Notes: generated by a model from the letters alone, not told the origin. Positions 35,332-44,714 are shown, numbered from the stretch's first letter. The stretch is 64,000 nucleotides of DNA from Rhizobiales bacterium 2SD (GCA_005502805.1 SCMY01000002.1:1-64000); one strand, 5' to 3'. A program made the numbers and translations.

Positions 35332-36123
35332 TTAGGTCGTCGTGGTCGAGCTCTGGCCCGGCCGCCAGACCAGCAGGCGATTCTCGACCAGCGTCACGAT
35401 CGAGTCGATCAGGATCACGAAGATCGCCAGGATCAGCATGCCCGAGAACACGCCGGTGACGTCGAAGACGCTCTCCGCCTCGTGGATCTTGTAGCCGAGC
35501 CCGGCCGAGGATCCGAGATATTCGCCCACGACAGCACCGACCAGCGCGAAGCCCACGGAGGTGTGCAGCGAGGAGAACATCCAGGTCAGTGCCGACGGCC
35601 AGTAGACGTGGCGGAAGAGCTGGCGCTCGTTCATGCCGAGCATGCGGGCGTTGGCCAGCACCGTCGGTGAGACCTCGCGCACGCCCTGGTAAACGTTGAA
35701 GAAGACGATGAAGAACACCAGCGTGAAGCCGAGCGCCACCTTCGACCAGATGCCGAGCCCGAACCAGAGCGCGAAGATCGGCGCCAGCACGACGCGCGGC
35801 AGGGCGTTCGCCGCCTTGATATAGGGGTCGAACACCGCCGCCAGCAGTTCGTTCCGGGCGAAGGCGAAGCCGAAGAAGATGCCGGCGGCCGAGCCGATGA
35901 CGAAGGCGAGCACCGTCTCGGTCAGGGTGATGCCGAGATGGTAGTAGATGTCGGCGCCGGTGAGCTGCTTCCAGGTCCGCGCCAGCACGTCGGCCGGCGT
36001 CGAGAAGAAGAACTGCGTCGTCTTGATGTCGCCGAACAGGCTGGTGGTGGTGACGACATGCCAGATCGCCAGGAAGACGATCATGACGAGGACCTGCAGC
36101 GAGAGGAGCTTCACGCGGTTCAT
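35332..36123 (-). CDS. ABC transporter permease (NitT/TauT type)
   Basis: 263 aa with six transmembrane helices and the cytoplasmic EAA-type loop (GVREVSPTVLANARMLGMNE) that contacts the ATPase. The family is BPD_transp_1, SsuC/TauC-like. It overlaps the ATPase gene stop as ATGA. The cognate binding protein is probably the one at 32049-33074. Confidence 0.88.
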   Translation of the reverse strand: MNRVKLLSLQVLVMIVFLAIWHVVTTTSLFGDIKTTQFFFSTPADVLARTWKQLTGADIYYHLGITLTETVLAFVIGSAAGIFFGFAFARNELLAAVFDPYIKAANALPRVVLAPIFALWFGLGIWSKVALGFTLVFFIVFFNVYQGVREVSPTVLANARMLGMNERQLFRHVYWPSALTWMFSSLHTSVGFALVGAVVGEYLGSSAGLGYKIHEAESVFDVTGVFSGMLILAIFVILIDSIVTLVENRLLVWRPGQSSTTTT

Positions 36124-36989
36124 GACGCCGCTCCTTCGACCAATTCCCTGCCCTCGCCCATGGCATAGGCCTTCTGCACCTCGACGCGGAGCGAGGCCCA
36201 GATGTCGCGATGGATCTCGTGGAAGGCCTTCTCCAGTCTGATCTCGGCGATGTCCCGCGGGCGCGCCAGCGGCACCTTGTAATCGGCGACGATGCCAGCG
36301 GCGGGCCCCGCCGTCATCACCACCACCCGGTCGGAGAGCGCGATCGCCTCTTCCAGGTCGTGCGTGACGAAGATCAGCGCCTTGCGGTCCCGGCTCCAGA
36401 GGTCGAGCAGGAGATTGCCCATGATCTGCCGGGTCTGCGCGTCGAGCGGCCCGAAGGGCTCGTCCATCAGGAGAATCTCGGGATCACGGATCAGCATCTG
36501 CGCCAGCGCCACGCGCTTGCGCTGACCGCCGGAGAGCATGTGCGGATAGCGCTCGACGAAGGCGCGCAGGCCGACCCGCCCGAGCCAGTCGCGCGCCCGC
36601 TTGTCGGCTTCGGCATCGGAGACGCCCATCGGCTCGAGCGCGACCTTGACGTTGTCGAGCGCCGTCTTCCACGGCATCAGCGCGTCCTGCTGGAAGAGAT
36701 AGCCGGCGCGGCGGTTGAGGCCCGACAGCGGCTGGCCGAAGATCGAGACCTTGCCGGCGGACGGCGTCAGCAGGCCGGCGGCGGCGTTGAGCAGGGTCGA
36801 CTTGCCGCAGCCGGTCGGGCCGACAACCGAGACGAACTCGCCCGGCGCGACGGCAAGGTCGATGCCCTTCACCGCCTGGTAGCGGCTGCCGCCCTTGAGA
36901 TGGAAGGTGATGTCGATGCCCGCGAGCCTGACCGCCGGCTGCTCTTCTGCCGCGCCCCTGTCACCGGGCGGGCTGACCTTGGACTCCAT
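36120..36989 (-). CDS. ABC transporter ATP-binding protein (NitT/TauT type)
   Basis: 289 aa from ATG 36989. Walker A GPTGCGKST, Q-loop YLFQQDALMPWKTALDN, signature LSGGQRKRVALAQ, Walker B ILLMDEPFGPLD and H-loop VTHDLEEAI are all intact, as in SsuB/TauB. It powers the adjoining permease. The first about 25 residues are Pro/Glu-rich. Divergent from the DedA gene across 193 bp that should hold both promoters. Confidence 0.92.
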   Translation of the reverse strand: MESKVSPPGDRGAAEEQPAVRLAGIDITFHLKGGSRYQAVKGIDLAVAPGEFVSVVGPTGCGKSTLLNAAAGLLTPSAGKVSIFGQPLSGLNRRAGYLFQQDALMPWKTALDNVKVALEPMGVSDAEADKRARDWLGRVGLRAFVERYPHMLSGGQRKRVALAQMLIRDPEILLMDEPFGPLDAQTRQIMGNLLLDLWSRDRKALIFVTHDLEEAIALSDRVVVMTAGPAAGIVADYKVPLARPRDIAEIRLEKAFHEIHRDIWASLRVEVQKAYAMGEGRELVEGAAS

Positions 36990-37182
36990 GGATGATCCCG
37001 TCCCCTGCCGTCGGCGCCGTCCCGACACACGCGGCTTATTTCCGTTCGCCGCGAACACTAGGCGATCAGGTCGCGAAGGCAACCCGTCCGCGGCATCCGG
37101 TCTCCCCGACCCGCTAACCGGTAGCGAAAAGTCGACGCTTCTGCTCTATCGCTGGCCTGACCGCAGGAGGAATCGCCCGCCC

Positions 37183-37719
37183 ATGCCCCCGCTCGAGCAA
37201 TGGATGCAGGACCTTGTCGCGTTCATGCGCGTCAACCAGTACTGGGCCGCGCCGATCGTCTTCCTGATCGCCTTTGCCGAATGCGTCGCGATTCTGTCCT
37301 GGCTGGTGCCGGCGACGGTGTTCTTCACCGCCTTCGGTGCGATCGCCGGCGCCTCCGGCCTCAACCTCGTGCCGCTCTCGCTCGCCGCGGCGCTCGGCGC
37401 CGCCTCCGGCTTCTGGATTTCCTATTGGGTCGGCCTCGTTCTCGGCCCGCGCGTCGGCGACCACTGGCCGCTGCGCGACAATCCGGCCCTGCTCCAGCGC
37501 GGCCATGACTTCTTCGAGAAATGGGGCGTACTCGGCGTCGCCATCGGCCATTTCTTCGGGCCGATCCGGGCGGTGATCGCGCTAGTCGCCGGTATCGTGA
37601 AGATGCCGTTCTGGCCCTTCCAGGTCGCGAATTTCGCGGCGTCCTTCGCCTGGGGCTTCGGCCTGATCTACGGCGCCGGGCGCTTCTCCGAATACATGAT
37701 GCAATTCACCGGCAAGTAA
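37183..37719 (+). CDS. DedA-family membrane protein
   Basis: 178 aa from ATG 37183, with AGGAGG 12 bases upstream. FAECVAILSWLVPATVFFTAFG, WVGLVLGPRVGDHWPL and the GHFFGPIRAVIALVAGIVKM motif with its conserved Gly, Pro and Arg define the DedA (SNARE-associated) family. DedA proteins flip or recycle lipid carriers such as undecaprenyl phosphate in some bacteria. Four or five membrane segments are seen. Single gene. Confidence 0.85.
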   Translation: MPPLEQWMQDLVAFMRVNQYWAAPIVFLIAFAECVAILSWLVPATVFFTAFGAIAGASGLNLVPLSLAAALGAASGFWISYWVGLVLGPRVGDHWPLRDNPALLQRGHDFFEKWGVLGVAIGHFFGPIRAVIALVAGIVKMPFWPFQVANFAASFAWGFGLIYGAGRFSEYMMQFTGK

Positions 37720-37925
37720 ACTCCCGCCAATCACGGCGAAAACCCGGCGAAGAGCACAACGCCAGCTGAACGCTCACCTCAGATCGCGTTCAGCCGCGCC
37801 GGCCGAAAGTCCAGCCATCGCGTCGAGACCGGATGTTCCGGTTCGCAACCGGCGCGGCGGCGCGGACGGCCCGGCATCCGCGCAGCTCAGCTTCCCCGGG
37901 CAGGACTTAAACAGGAGTCCACGCC

Positions 37926-38297
37926 ATGACGATGTCTCGTTTCGCTATCGGCCTCGCCGCGCTCGCTCTCGCCGCCGGCCCGGCCCTCGCACAGACCGCG
38001 ACCCAGCCGACGACCCCGGCCAAGCCGGCCGCGCCCGTGACCACGCCTGCGACACCGGCCGCCCCCGCTGCGAAGCCGGCTGCGCCGGCCGCGACCCAGG
38101 CCCAGGCCAAGAAGGTCAACATCAACACCGCCAGCGCCGCCGAGCTCGAGCAGCTCAAGGGCATCGGCGAGGCCCGCTCGAAGAAGATCATCGAGGAGCG
38201 CGCCAAGGCCAAGTTCAAGAACTTCGATGACTTGGTGAAGCGCAGCGTGCTGCCTTCGAATGTCGAGGCCGAGATCAAGGACAGCGTCACCTTCTGA
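37926..38297 (+). CDS. Exported helix-hairpin-helix protein (ComEA-like)
   Basis: 123 aa. A signal peptide (FAIGLAALALAAGPALAQ) and a Pro/Ala-rich linker lead to a C-terminal tandem helix-hairpin-helix (KKVNINTASAAELEQLKGIG, then ARSKKIIEERAK). This is the DNA-binding module of ComEA, which binds incoming DNA at the outer face of the inner membrane. The anchor typical of ComEA is absent, so the protein would be periplasmic. A strong terminator follows. Involvement in natural transformation is not proven by the sequence. Confidence 0.8.
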   Translation: MTMSRFAIGLAALALAAGPALAQTATQPTTPAKPAAPVTTPATPAAPAAKPAAPAATQAQAKKVNINTASAAELEQLKGIGEARSKKIIEERAKAKFKNFDDLVKRSVLPSNVEAEIKDSVTF

Positions 38298-38318
38298 TCC
38301 CGCTCGCACGCAAGAACG

Positions 38319-38350
38319 GAGCCGGCCGCTTTCGCGGCCGGCTCTTTCGT
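38319..38350 (+). terminator. Terminator of the ComEA-like gene
   Basis: An 11-bp perfect stem GAGCCGGCCGC/GCGGCCGGCTC with TTTC loop (38319-38344) is followed by TTTCGTTTG, 21 bp after the stop codon. Confidence 0.85.
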
Positions 38351-38361
38351 TTGTCGACGAG

Positions 38362-38514
38362 TTAGTGGCCGCTCGCCTGCGCCTGTGAGGCATCAGCCTC
38401 CCGCAGCGCCTGGGCACAGTCGTCGCAGCAGACCTCGACGGTGTTGCCGCCGATCGTGACCTTGATCGGGCTCTCGTCGAGCTCGCAATCGCAGGCTGCG
38501 CAGGTTCCACTCAT
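38362..38514 (-). CDS. Small Cys-rich metal-binding protein
   Basis: 50 aa (MSGTCAACDCELDES ...). Six Cys in CAACDC and VCCDDC, separated by a beta hairpin (IKVTIGGNTVE), form a TRASH/YHS-like treble-clef pattern expected to bind Zn or Cu. AGGAGGAAGG lies before the ATG. A 25-bp gap separates it from the DUF1127 gene upstream, so both may be co-transcribed. Confidence 0.65.
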   Translation of the reverse strand: MSGTCAACDCELDESPIKVTIGGNTVEVCCDDCAQALREADASQAQASGH

Positions 38515-38539
38515 GGCCTTCCTCCTTCTCGGGGGCCGC

Positions 38540-38920
38540 TCATTCGGCCGCCCTGAGAAAGACCACCCGGCCGCCTTCGGCGCTGTCGGATTCTTTAGCG
38601 ATCCGCTCCGGCTGGGCCGATGCCCCCGCACTCAGGCCGCGCAGAGCCTGATCCACGCTCTCGCCACCGGCGAGGCCCCGCCGTTCCTCGACACGCAGCG
38701 AGATGATACCGGTGGGATCGCCGAAGAAGGGCGCGGCCGTCGCGTCACGCAGATCGCTGTCGCGCAGGCCGAGATCGCGCAGATCGCGCTCGCTCATGTC
38801 GCAGAGGGTGCGGTAGTCGCGCCGCGACTGCAGCCAATGGTCGAAGGCGCTGAGAACCCGGCCAAGCAGGTCGAACACCGCGAGCACAGGCTTGGCCGAT
38901 CCGATGATGAAGCTGATCAT
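38540..38920 (-). CDS. DUF1127-containing protein
   Basis: 126 aa. The DUF1127 motif (LQSRRDYRTLCDMSERDLRD LGL) spans about residues 30-55. Short DUF1127 proteins are common in alphaproteobacteria, where some bind RNA or affect phosphate and carbon metabolism. This one carries an extra about 65-residue C-terminal tail, making it longer than most. Two TGACAG/CTGTCA palindromes lie just upstream, indicating regulated transcription. Confidence 0.75.
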   Translation of the reverse strand: MISFIIGSAKPVLAVFDLLGRVLSAFDHWLQSRRDYRTLCDMSERDLRDLGLRDSDLRDATAAPFFGDPTGIISLRVEERRGLAGGESVDQALRGLSAGASAQPERIAKESDSAEGGRVVFLRAAE

Positions 38921-38964
38921 GACCTGTCTCCGTCTTTTGTGAGACGGAAGTGGACACCTTCAGG

Positions 38965-39012
38965 CTGACAGCCGCTGTCAGAATCTTTCGCGTTCAGTGA
39001 CAGCTTCTGTCA
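38965..39012. promoter_or_regulatory. Paired TGACAG-N3-CTGTCA palindromes
   Basis: CTGACAGCCGCTGTCAG (38965-38981) and TGACAGCTTCTGTCA (38998-39012) share the same 6-3-6 core. Their centres are 32 bp apart, three helical turns. The second overlaps the stop codon of the AraC-type regulator gene, and the pair precedes the DUF1127 gene. They look like an operator for a dimeric regulator; weak terminator hairpins are the alternative. Confidence 0.6.
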
Positions 39013-39837
39013 GCGGAGTTTGAGCGAGCGTTGGAACTCCGCCGGCGTGCGGCCATAGGCCTGCCGGAAGGCGGCGCTGAAATGGCTGTGGCTGGAGAAG
39101 CCGAGCTCGAGTCCGAGCTGGGTCAGGTCGTCATGATCGCCGAGCAGGTCGAGCGCCCGCGCCAGCCGCAGGCGCAAATGATAGCGGTAGAGCGGCACGG
39201 CCTCGACCTGGGCGAAGACCTGCGTGAGATAGACCGGCGAGACGCCGACTTCGCTTGCGATCTCGGCCAGCGTCCAGCGCCGGGCGAGATCGGAGGCCAT
39301 CACGAGCTTCGCCCGGTCGACCAGCTTGCGCCGGCCCGCCGACGCGCTGGCGGCATGCGAGGTTCGTTCACCCAGCGCCCGCCGCACCAGCGTCAGCGCC
39401 AGGGTCTCCGCTTCCAGCGGCTCGGCGACGCCGCGCTGCAGGCTGTGCCGCAACAGGGCGACGAGCGCCTGCGCCCGCGGATCGATCCGGCGCCGCTGCA
39501 TCAGGAAAGCGGTGCCCCCCCTGCGCAGCAGCTCGGTCGGCACGAGTTCGCGCAACGCGCCCTCGTCGAGGCGCAAATCGAGGCAGGCATCGCCGCCCGC
39601 GACAGGATGGCTGACCTGGTAGCCCTCATACGGGTTGAAGAACAGGACCTGGTTGCTCTCCGCCACCGCATCGTCACGCCCGACATGGCGCACGAAGATG
39701 CCGCGATAGGGAAAGACCAGATGCGTCGCGTGCGCGCATTCCTCGTCGCTGCGGTGCCGGCACTCGCCGGAACAGACGACGTCGCGCACCAACACGATCT
39801 CGCTGCTCAGGAGGTTGCTCACCGAGAATTGCGACAT
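39010..39837 (-). CDS. AraC-family transcriptional regulator
   Basis: 275 aa. An N-terminal cupin-like sensory half (FPYRGIFVRHVGRDDAVAES) is followed by the two helix-turn-helix units of the AraC domain (about 175-270: RRWTLAEIASEVGVSPVYLT and LTQLGLELGFSSHSHFSAAF). The N-terminal half has three Cys close together (DVVCSGECRHRSDEECAH), which might sense metal or redox state. It lies upstream of the DUF1127 and Cys-rich protein genes on the same strand, its possible targets. Confidence 0.85.
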   Translation of the reverse strand: MSQFSVSNLLSSEIVLVRDVVCSGECRHRSDEECAHATHLVFPYRGIFVRHVGRDDAVAESNQVLFFNPYEGYQVSHPVAGGDACLDLRLDEGALRELVPTELLRRGGTAFLMQRRRIDPRAQALVALLRHSLQRGVAEPLEAETLALTLVRRALGERTSHAASASAGRRKLVDRAKLVMASDLARRWTLAEIASEVGVSPVYLTQVFAQVEAVPLYRYHLRLRLARALDLLGDHDDLTQLGLELGFSSHSHFSAAFRQAYGRTPAEFQRSLKLR

Positions 39838-39926
39838 CCCTGCCTTCCGCGGCGTGCGGTCTCAAATAGAACCGGCCCGACCAGATCGCGATGACCTGAC
39901 CGGGCCGACCACTACGCCGTGATCGT

Positions 39927-40043
39927 CTACAGCAAGCCGAAGACGATCATTGTCAGCAGGGCAAACGAGGCGCCCAGCGCCAGATGCGCAAACTTGAACT
40001 GAAAACCCTGGGACGCAGGCATCGATCGGATCGGTGTCATCAT
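39927..40043 (-). CDS. Very small membrane protein (38 aa)
   Basis: An ATGATG start at 40043/40040 directly follows GGAGGCG. The frame encodes 37-38 residues: a polar N-terminus (MTPIRSMPASQGFQFK) and one transmembrane helix (LGASFALLTMIVFGLL). A strong ribosome binding site and clean architecture support a real gene. It lies with two other small membrane proteins between the AraC regulator and ilvC. Confidence 0.55.
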   Translation of the reverse strand: MMTPIRSMPASQGFQFKFAHLALGASFALLTMIVFGLL

Positions 40044-40119
40044 CGCCTCCATCTGTTCAGCTTGAAATTGCTTCGTCGCAAAATCTCTTTCGTTTCGGAT
40101 ACGCCGGGGCGTGCCGGGC

Positions 40120-40344
40120 TCAGTAGGCCCACATCTCAGCCACGACCCAGCCGATCATCGCGAGCGCCAGCCCGGCGACCAGCACGACCAGCACGGGCCG
40201 GTCGAGGAAGCCTTGCCGTGCCTCCACCGGGGTCTCGACCGCCGGGTCTGAGTCCGAGTGGATGTCGGCCCGCATCGGCGGGATCGGCTCGCCACCCTTC
40301 TCCGGAATCCGCGCCTCGCGCTCCTTGACATCATCTTGCATCAT
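40120..40344 (-). CDS. Small membrane protein
   Basis: 74 aa. A charged N-terminal 50 residues (KEREARIPEKGGEPIPPMRA) precede a single C-terminal transmembrane helix (VLVVLVAGLALAMIGWVVAE), so the bulk would be cytoplasmic or periplasmic depending on orientation. No family is recognised. Confidence 0.55.
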   Translation of the reverse strand: MMQDDVKEREARIPEKGGEPIPPMRADIHSDSDPAVETPVEARQGFLDRPVLVVLVAGLALAMIGWVVAEMWAY

Positions 40345-40368
40345 GACGGCCTCCGCTTGGCCTGCCCG

Positions 40369-40554
40369 TCAGCCTCCGACGGCGCGCATCAGCACGCTCG
40401 CCAGCAGCGTCACGGCAAGAAAACCACCCAGCAGCAGCATCGGGAGCTGGTCGTCCCAGGATGTCGGCTTGGCGACATCGGCCAACCCGTGACGGGCCTG
40501 GCGCTGATGCAGCCGCTGGATCGCCCTCTCCCTCAGTTCGTCCTGGCCGGTCAT
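40369..40554 (-). CDS. Small membrane protein
   Basis: 61 aa with AGGAG before the ATG. A charged helix (DELRERAIQRLHQRQARHGL) precedes one transmembrane helix (MLLLGGFLAVTLLASVLMRAV). It resembles its neighbour in layout. Overlapping frames on both strands are rejected because they lack a good start. Function unknown. Confidence 0.55.
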   Translation of the reverse strand: MTGQDELRERAIQRLHQRQARHGLADVAKPTSWDDQLPMLLLGGFLAVTLLASVLMRAVGG

Positions 40555-40633
40555 CGCACGCTCCTGCTGCTATCGACTGGAGCATCAACGCCCGCCGCGG
40601 GGCGCGGTTCCCGAGACGAGGTCATTCAACGCG

Positions 40634-40667
40634 AAACGGACGCCCTTCCGGGCGCCCGTTCCGTTTA
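40634..40667 (-). terminator. Probable terminator downstream of ilvC
   Basis: An imperfect stem AAACGGACGCCC/GGGCGCCCGTTCCGTTT with TTCC loop lies 78 bp after the ilvC stop. On the minus strand GTTTCG follows, so the T-tract is weak; it could also serve the opposite strand (GTTTATTC). Confidence 0.5.
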
Positions 40668-40744
40668 TTCTCAAGCAGTTACAAGAGATTCCGGAATCAT
40701 CCTCGCATCGCGTTGAATCTGCGTGCGAAGCCGGGACTCTCGCC

Positions 40745-41791
<1,047 letters not shown>

Positions 41792-41798
41792 CTAGGCT

Positions 41799-42449
41799 TC
41801 AAGCTTTCGGTGCGGTCTTCGGCCGCCCGTGAAGTGCGAGGAACTGGTCGGTGGCCCGGGCCGCGTCGCGCTGGATCTCGGCCTTGCCCGAAGCGAGCGC
41901 ATCGCCGAGCAGCAGCCTGATCTGAACATCGCGGCCGACCAGGCCGAAGAAGGTGCGGAACGCCGTCTCGGCGTCGTCGAAATCGAGCAGCCCCGCCGCG
42001 CGGCCAGCCTCCAGGACCGGCTTCAACCGCTCGCCGATGGCGAAACGCCCATTCGCCAGCACGATGCCGCCGAGATTGCTCTTGCCCGAGGCGGCATGGC
42101 CGATGGCGGCGCGATTGAGCGCGATCGAGGTCTGGCTGGTGATCACGCTCAGCCAGTTCTCGGCGAAATCCCGCAGGCTCTTGCGCAACGTCGCCGCATC
42201 GAGCGCCTGGCGATCGTAGTTGTCGGCGCGGACCTTCGAGGCCTGCCACTGGACCGTCGCGGTCAGCAGCCCGTCGCGGTCGCCGAACCATTTGTACAGC
42301 GTCTCCTTCGAGCAGCTCGCCCGCCGCGCCACCGCGGTCATGGTGAGCTGGTCGCCCTGCTCCACCATCAGCGCCAGCACGGCGTCGAGCACGGCCTGCT
42401 GCCGCTCGCTCAGCGCCTCGCCTTGGCTATGGGTCGCAGTGTCGCTCAT
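41799..42449 (-). CDS. TetR-family transcriptional regulator
   Basis: 216 aa from ATG 42449. The N-terminal HTH (MTAVARRASCSKETLYKWFG) is typical. The remaining about 150 residues form the variable ligand domain. A perfect palindrome, ACCGTA-CGT-TACGGT, lies 12 bp before the start codon, indicating autoregulation and possibly control of the divergent DUF924 gene. It is 34 bp upstream of ilvC on the same strand, but whether it regulates ilvC is unknown. Confidence 0.88.
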   Translation of the reverse strand: MSDTATHSQGEALSERQQAVLDAVLALMVEQGDQLTMTAVARRASCSKETLYKWFGDRDGLLTATVQWQASKVRADNYDRQALDAATLRKSLRDFAENWLSVITSQTSIALNRAAIGHAASGKSNLGGIVLANGRFAIGERLKPVLEAGRAAGLLDFDDAETAFRTFFGLVGRDVQIRLLLGDALASGKAEIQRDAARATDQFLALHGRPKTAPKA

Positions 42450-42460
42450 CGATCCAGAGT

Positions 42461-42475
42461 ACCGTACGTTACGGT
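42461..42475. promoter_or_regulatory. Palindromic operator before the TetR gene
   Basis: ACCGTACGTTACGGT is a perfect 6-3-6 inverted repeat located in the 144-bp divergent region between the TetR gene and the DUF924 gene. Its size and place are typical of a TetR autoregulatory operator. Confidence 0.7.
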
Positions 42476-42593
42476 TCTGGCATCTACCGCACGGCTTGCC
42501 GGGGCGCAAGAGCACGCCGGAGAAATTTCATCGCTACTTGCGCCGCCAGGGCACCTATATCTTCTCCATAAGACAGCCTTGCCGGAGCCCACG

Positions 42594-43148
42594 ATGACAC
42601 AGCCTATCCCACCAGCCGCCGCCGAGGTCCTTGCCTTCTGGCGCGAAGCGGGTCCGGACAAATGGTTCGCCAAGGACGACGCCTTCGACGCCGCGATCGC
42701 CCGGCGCTTCCGGCCGCTGGTCGATGCCGCCGCGCGCGGCGAGCTCTCGGACTGGGAGGAGACGCCGGAGGGCGTTTATGCACTGCTCGTCCTGCTCGAC
42801 CAGTTCCCGCGCAATCTCAACCGCGGCTCGGCCCATGCCTTCGCCGCCGATCCTCTGGCGCGTCAGGTCGCCGGCCGGGCGATCGCACGCGGCTTCGACG
42901 AGGCTTTCGAGAATCCGGAGAAGCGTTTCCTCTACATGCCGTTCATGCACTCGGAGGACCTCGCCGACCAGGAGCGCTGCGTCGCGCTGAGTGAGGCCTC
43001 CGGCGATGACGACTCGACCAAATACGCCATCATCCACCGCGACATCATCCGCGATTTCGGCCGCTTCCCGCATCGCAACGCCGTCCTCGGCCGCGAAAGT
43101 TCGGCCGAGGAGCAGCGTTTCCTCGATGATGGTGGTTTCAGCGGCTGA
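42594..43148 (+). CDS. DUF924-family protein
   Basis: 184 aa. VLAFWREAGPDKWFAKDDAF, then LLVLLDQFPRNLNRGSAHAF, FLYMPFMHSEDLADQ and the final FPHRNAVLGRESSAEE are the conserved blocks of DUF924, a helical family of unknown function widespread in proteobacteria. It is transcribed divergently from a TetR regulator whose operator lies between them, and converges with the haloacid dehalogenase gene with no gap. Confidence 0.85.
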   Translation: MTQPIPPAAAEVLAFWREAGPDKWFAKDDAFDAAIARRFRPLVDAAARGELSDWEETPEGVYALLVLLDQFPRNLNRGSAHAFAADPLARQVAGRAIARGFDEAFENPEKRFLYMPFMHSEDLADQERCVALSEASGDDDSTKYAIIHRDIIRDFGRFPHRNAVLGRESSAEEQRFLDDGGFSG

Positions 43149-43874
43149 TCAAGCGCCGCTCGCTTCGCGATGTGCCTTGGCGAGTTCCGCCAGGCTCTTG
43201 AAGTGGAAGTCGACATTCGGCCGGTTCTCCGGGATTTGCGTCGCTCCGCTGCCGGCCATGCCGAAGCGCCGGTCGATCCAGGCGCGCGCCAGCCCGGCCC
43301 GCTCGGCCGGGACGTGGTCATGGAACAGGCTCTGCGCGGTGTGCAGCACGTCGCCGGACTTCAGACCGAGATCGGCTTCGAGATGCGCCAGTAGATAGGC
43401 GAAATTGCGCGGGTCGGGCTTGTAGGAGCCGATATCCTCGGCGGTGTAGATCGCATCGAAGCTGACGCCGAGCTTGCGGTTGCTGGCGGCGAAACTCGCG
43501 CGGTCGACATTGGAGAGGATGACGAGCTTGTAGTGCCGCTTGAGATAGGCCAGCGCCTCGGCCGAATCCGGGAACGCGGGCCAATCCGGCACGGAGTTGC
43601 CAAAGCGCTCGTTCAGATCGGCGTGGATGTGGACGCCGAGATCCCTGGCGAGCCGGGCATGGACCGCAGCGAGCAGCGTCGAATAGCGCAGCGACGGCCC
43701 CGCCTCCTCCAGCTCGCTCTCGAGCTTGCCGAAGCGCGCCAGCGCCTCCTCGCGGTCGAGCTTGAGCTGGCCGGCGCTGATCAGCGGCTGCAGCGCGTTC
43801 CAGATCCCGGTCTCCCAGTCGATCAGCGTGCCGTAGCAATCAAAGGTCAGAACCTTGAAATCGGTGAGTTTCAT
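43149..43874 (-). CDS. Haloacid dehalogenase type II family hydrolase
   Basis: 241 aa. The HAD nucleophile motif FDCYGTLIDWETG, the LSNVDRASF motif II and the YKPDPRNFAYLL motif with catalytic Lys are those of the type II (L-2-haloacid dehalogenase-like) branch. Members hydrolyse 2-haloacids or act as phosphatases; the Asp-Tyr-Gly-Thr-like start favours the dehalogenase subfamily, without proof of activity. Single gene. Confidence 0.82.
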   Translation of the reverse strand: MKLTDFKVLTFDCYGTLIDWETGIWNALQPLISAGQLKLDREEALARFGKLESELEEAGPSLRYSTLLAAVHARLARDLGVHIHADLNERFGNSVPDWPAFPDSAEALAYLKRHYKLVILSNVDRASFAASNRKLGVSFDAIYTAEDIGSYKPDPRNFAYLLAHLEADLGLKSGDVLHTAQSLFHDHVPAERAGLARAWIDRRFGMAGSGATQIPENRPNVDFHFKSLAELAKAHREASGA

Positions 43875-43973
43875 CGCAGGTGGTCCTCATGGATACGGAG
43901 TCACCCGGACCTTAGCGAGCACCTGCACTGCCGTGATGAGGCGAAGCTCCGAACGACTTGACCGAATCTGCGC

Positions 43974-44714
43974 TTATCGACTCCGGCTCGCCTCACGGAA
44001 CTCGGACGGCGTCAGGCCGAAGCGCCGCTTGAACTGCCGGTTGAAGGACGACGCATTCTGGTAGCCGAGAACATAGGCGATCTCCGAGACCGGCAACGCT
44101 GTTGCGACCAACTGCTCGGCAGCCTCGTCGAACAATCGGGTCAGCTGAGATTGCTTCGGCGACTGGCCTGTCGTCGCCCGGAACAGCGCATGAAACCGGC
44201 TCTGGCCGAGGCCGGCGGCCCTCGCCATCTCAACGATGCTGCCTGCCCCACCCTCGTGGGCGACATCGAGCACACGGCCCTCCGCCCGCGACAATGGTCG
44301 GGGCGTGACGGTCGGCTGGATCAGCTGCAACCCCGCCATTGCCATCCGGGCGGCATCCTCGGCCCGGCAGGCACCAGCTTCGACCTCGGCGCCGAGCTGG
44401 CGGAACATCCGCCACAGCCAGGGCTCGACTCGCGTCAACGATGGGATGGGGTCACGCAGCAGCGCCGGCTCGGCCTCGCCGGCGAAGGCTCCCGCCTCGA
44501 CATCGAGGATGAGCATGCTGCAATCGGCCGTCGGCTCGAAATCATGCTCGTGCTCGCGCGGAATGATAGCCACGCACTGGCTCGACACGACGCTGCGATG
44601 CCCCTCGACATCGAGCCGCATCGCGCCCTGCATCGGCAGCAGGATCTGGCTGTAGTCGTGGCGGTGGCGGTCGCCGCCGCGATAGCTGCGAAGTTCGAGC
44701 TGGATCGACATCAT
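43974..44714 (-). CDS. AraC-family regulator with cupin sensor
   Basis: 246 aa. The N-terminal cupin (RHRHDYSQILLPMQGAMRLD) with several His is the AraC ligand-binding type. The C-terminal domain (about 145-240) has both HTH units, the second being VSEIAYVLGYQNASSFNRQF, then KRRFGLTPSEFR. It is followed on the same strand, upstream, by the small membrane protein and FAD monooxygenase genes. Effector unknown. Confidence 0.87.
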   Translation of the reverse strand: MMSIQLELRSYRGGDRHRHDYSQILLPMQGAMRLDVEGHRSVVSSQCVAIIPREHEHDFEPTADCSMLILDVEAGAFAGEAEPALLRDPIPSLTRVEPWLWRMFRQLGAEVEAGACRAEDAARMAMAGLQLIQPTVTPRPLSRAEGRVLDVAHEGGAGSIVEMARAAGLGQSRFHALFRATTGQSPKQSQLTRLFDEAAEQLVATALPVSEIAYVLGYQNASSFNRQFKRRFGLTPSEFREASRSR

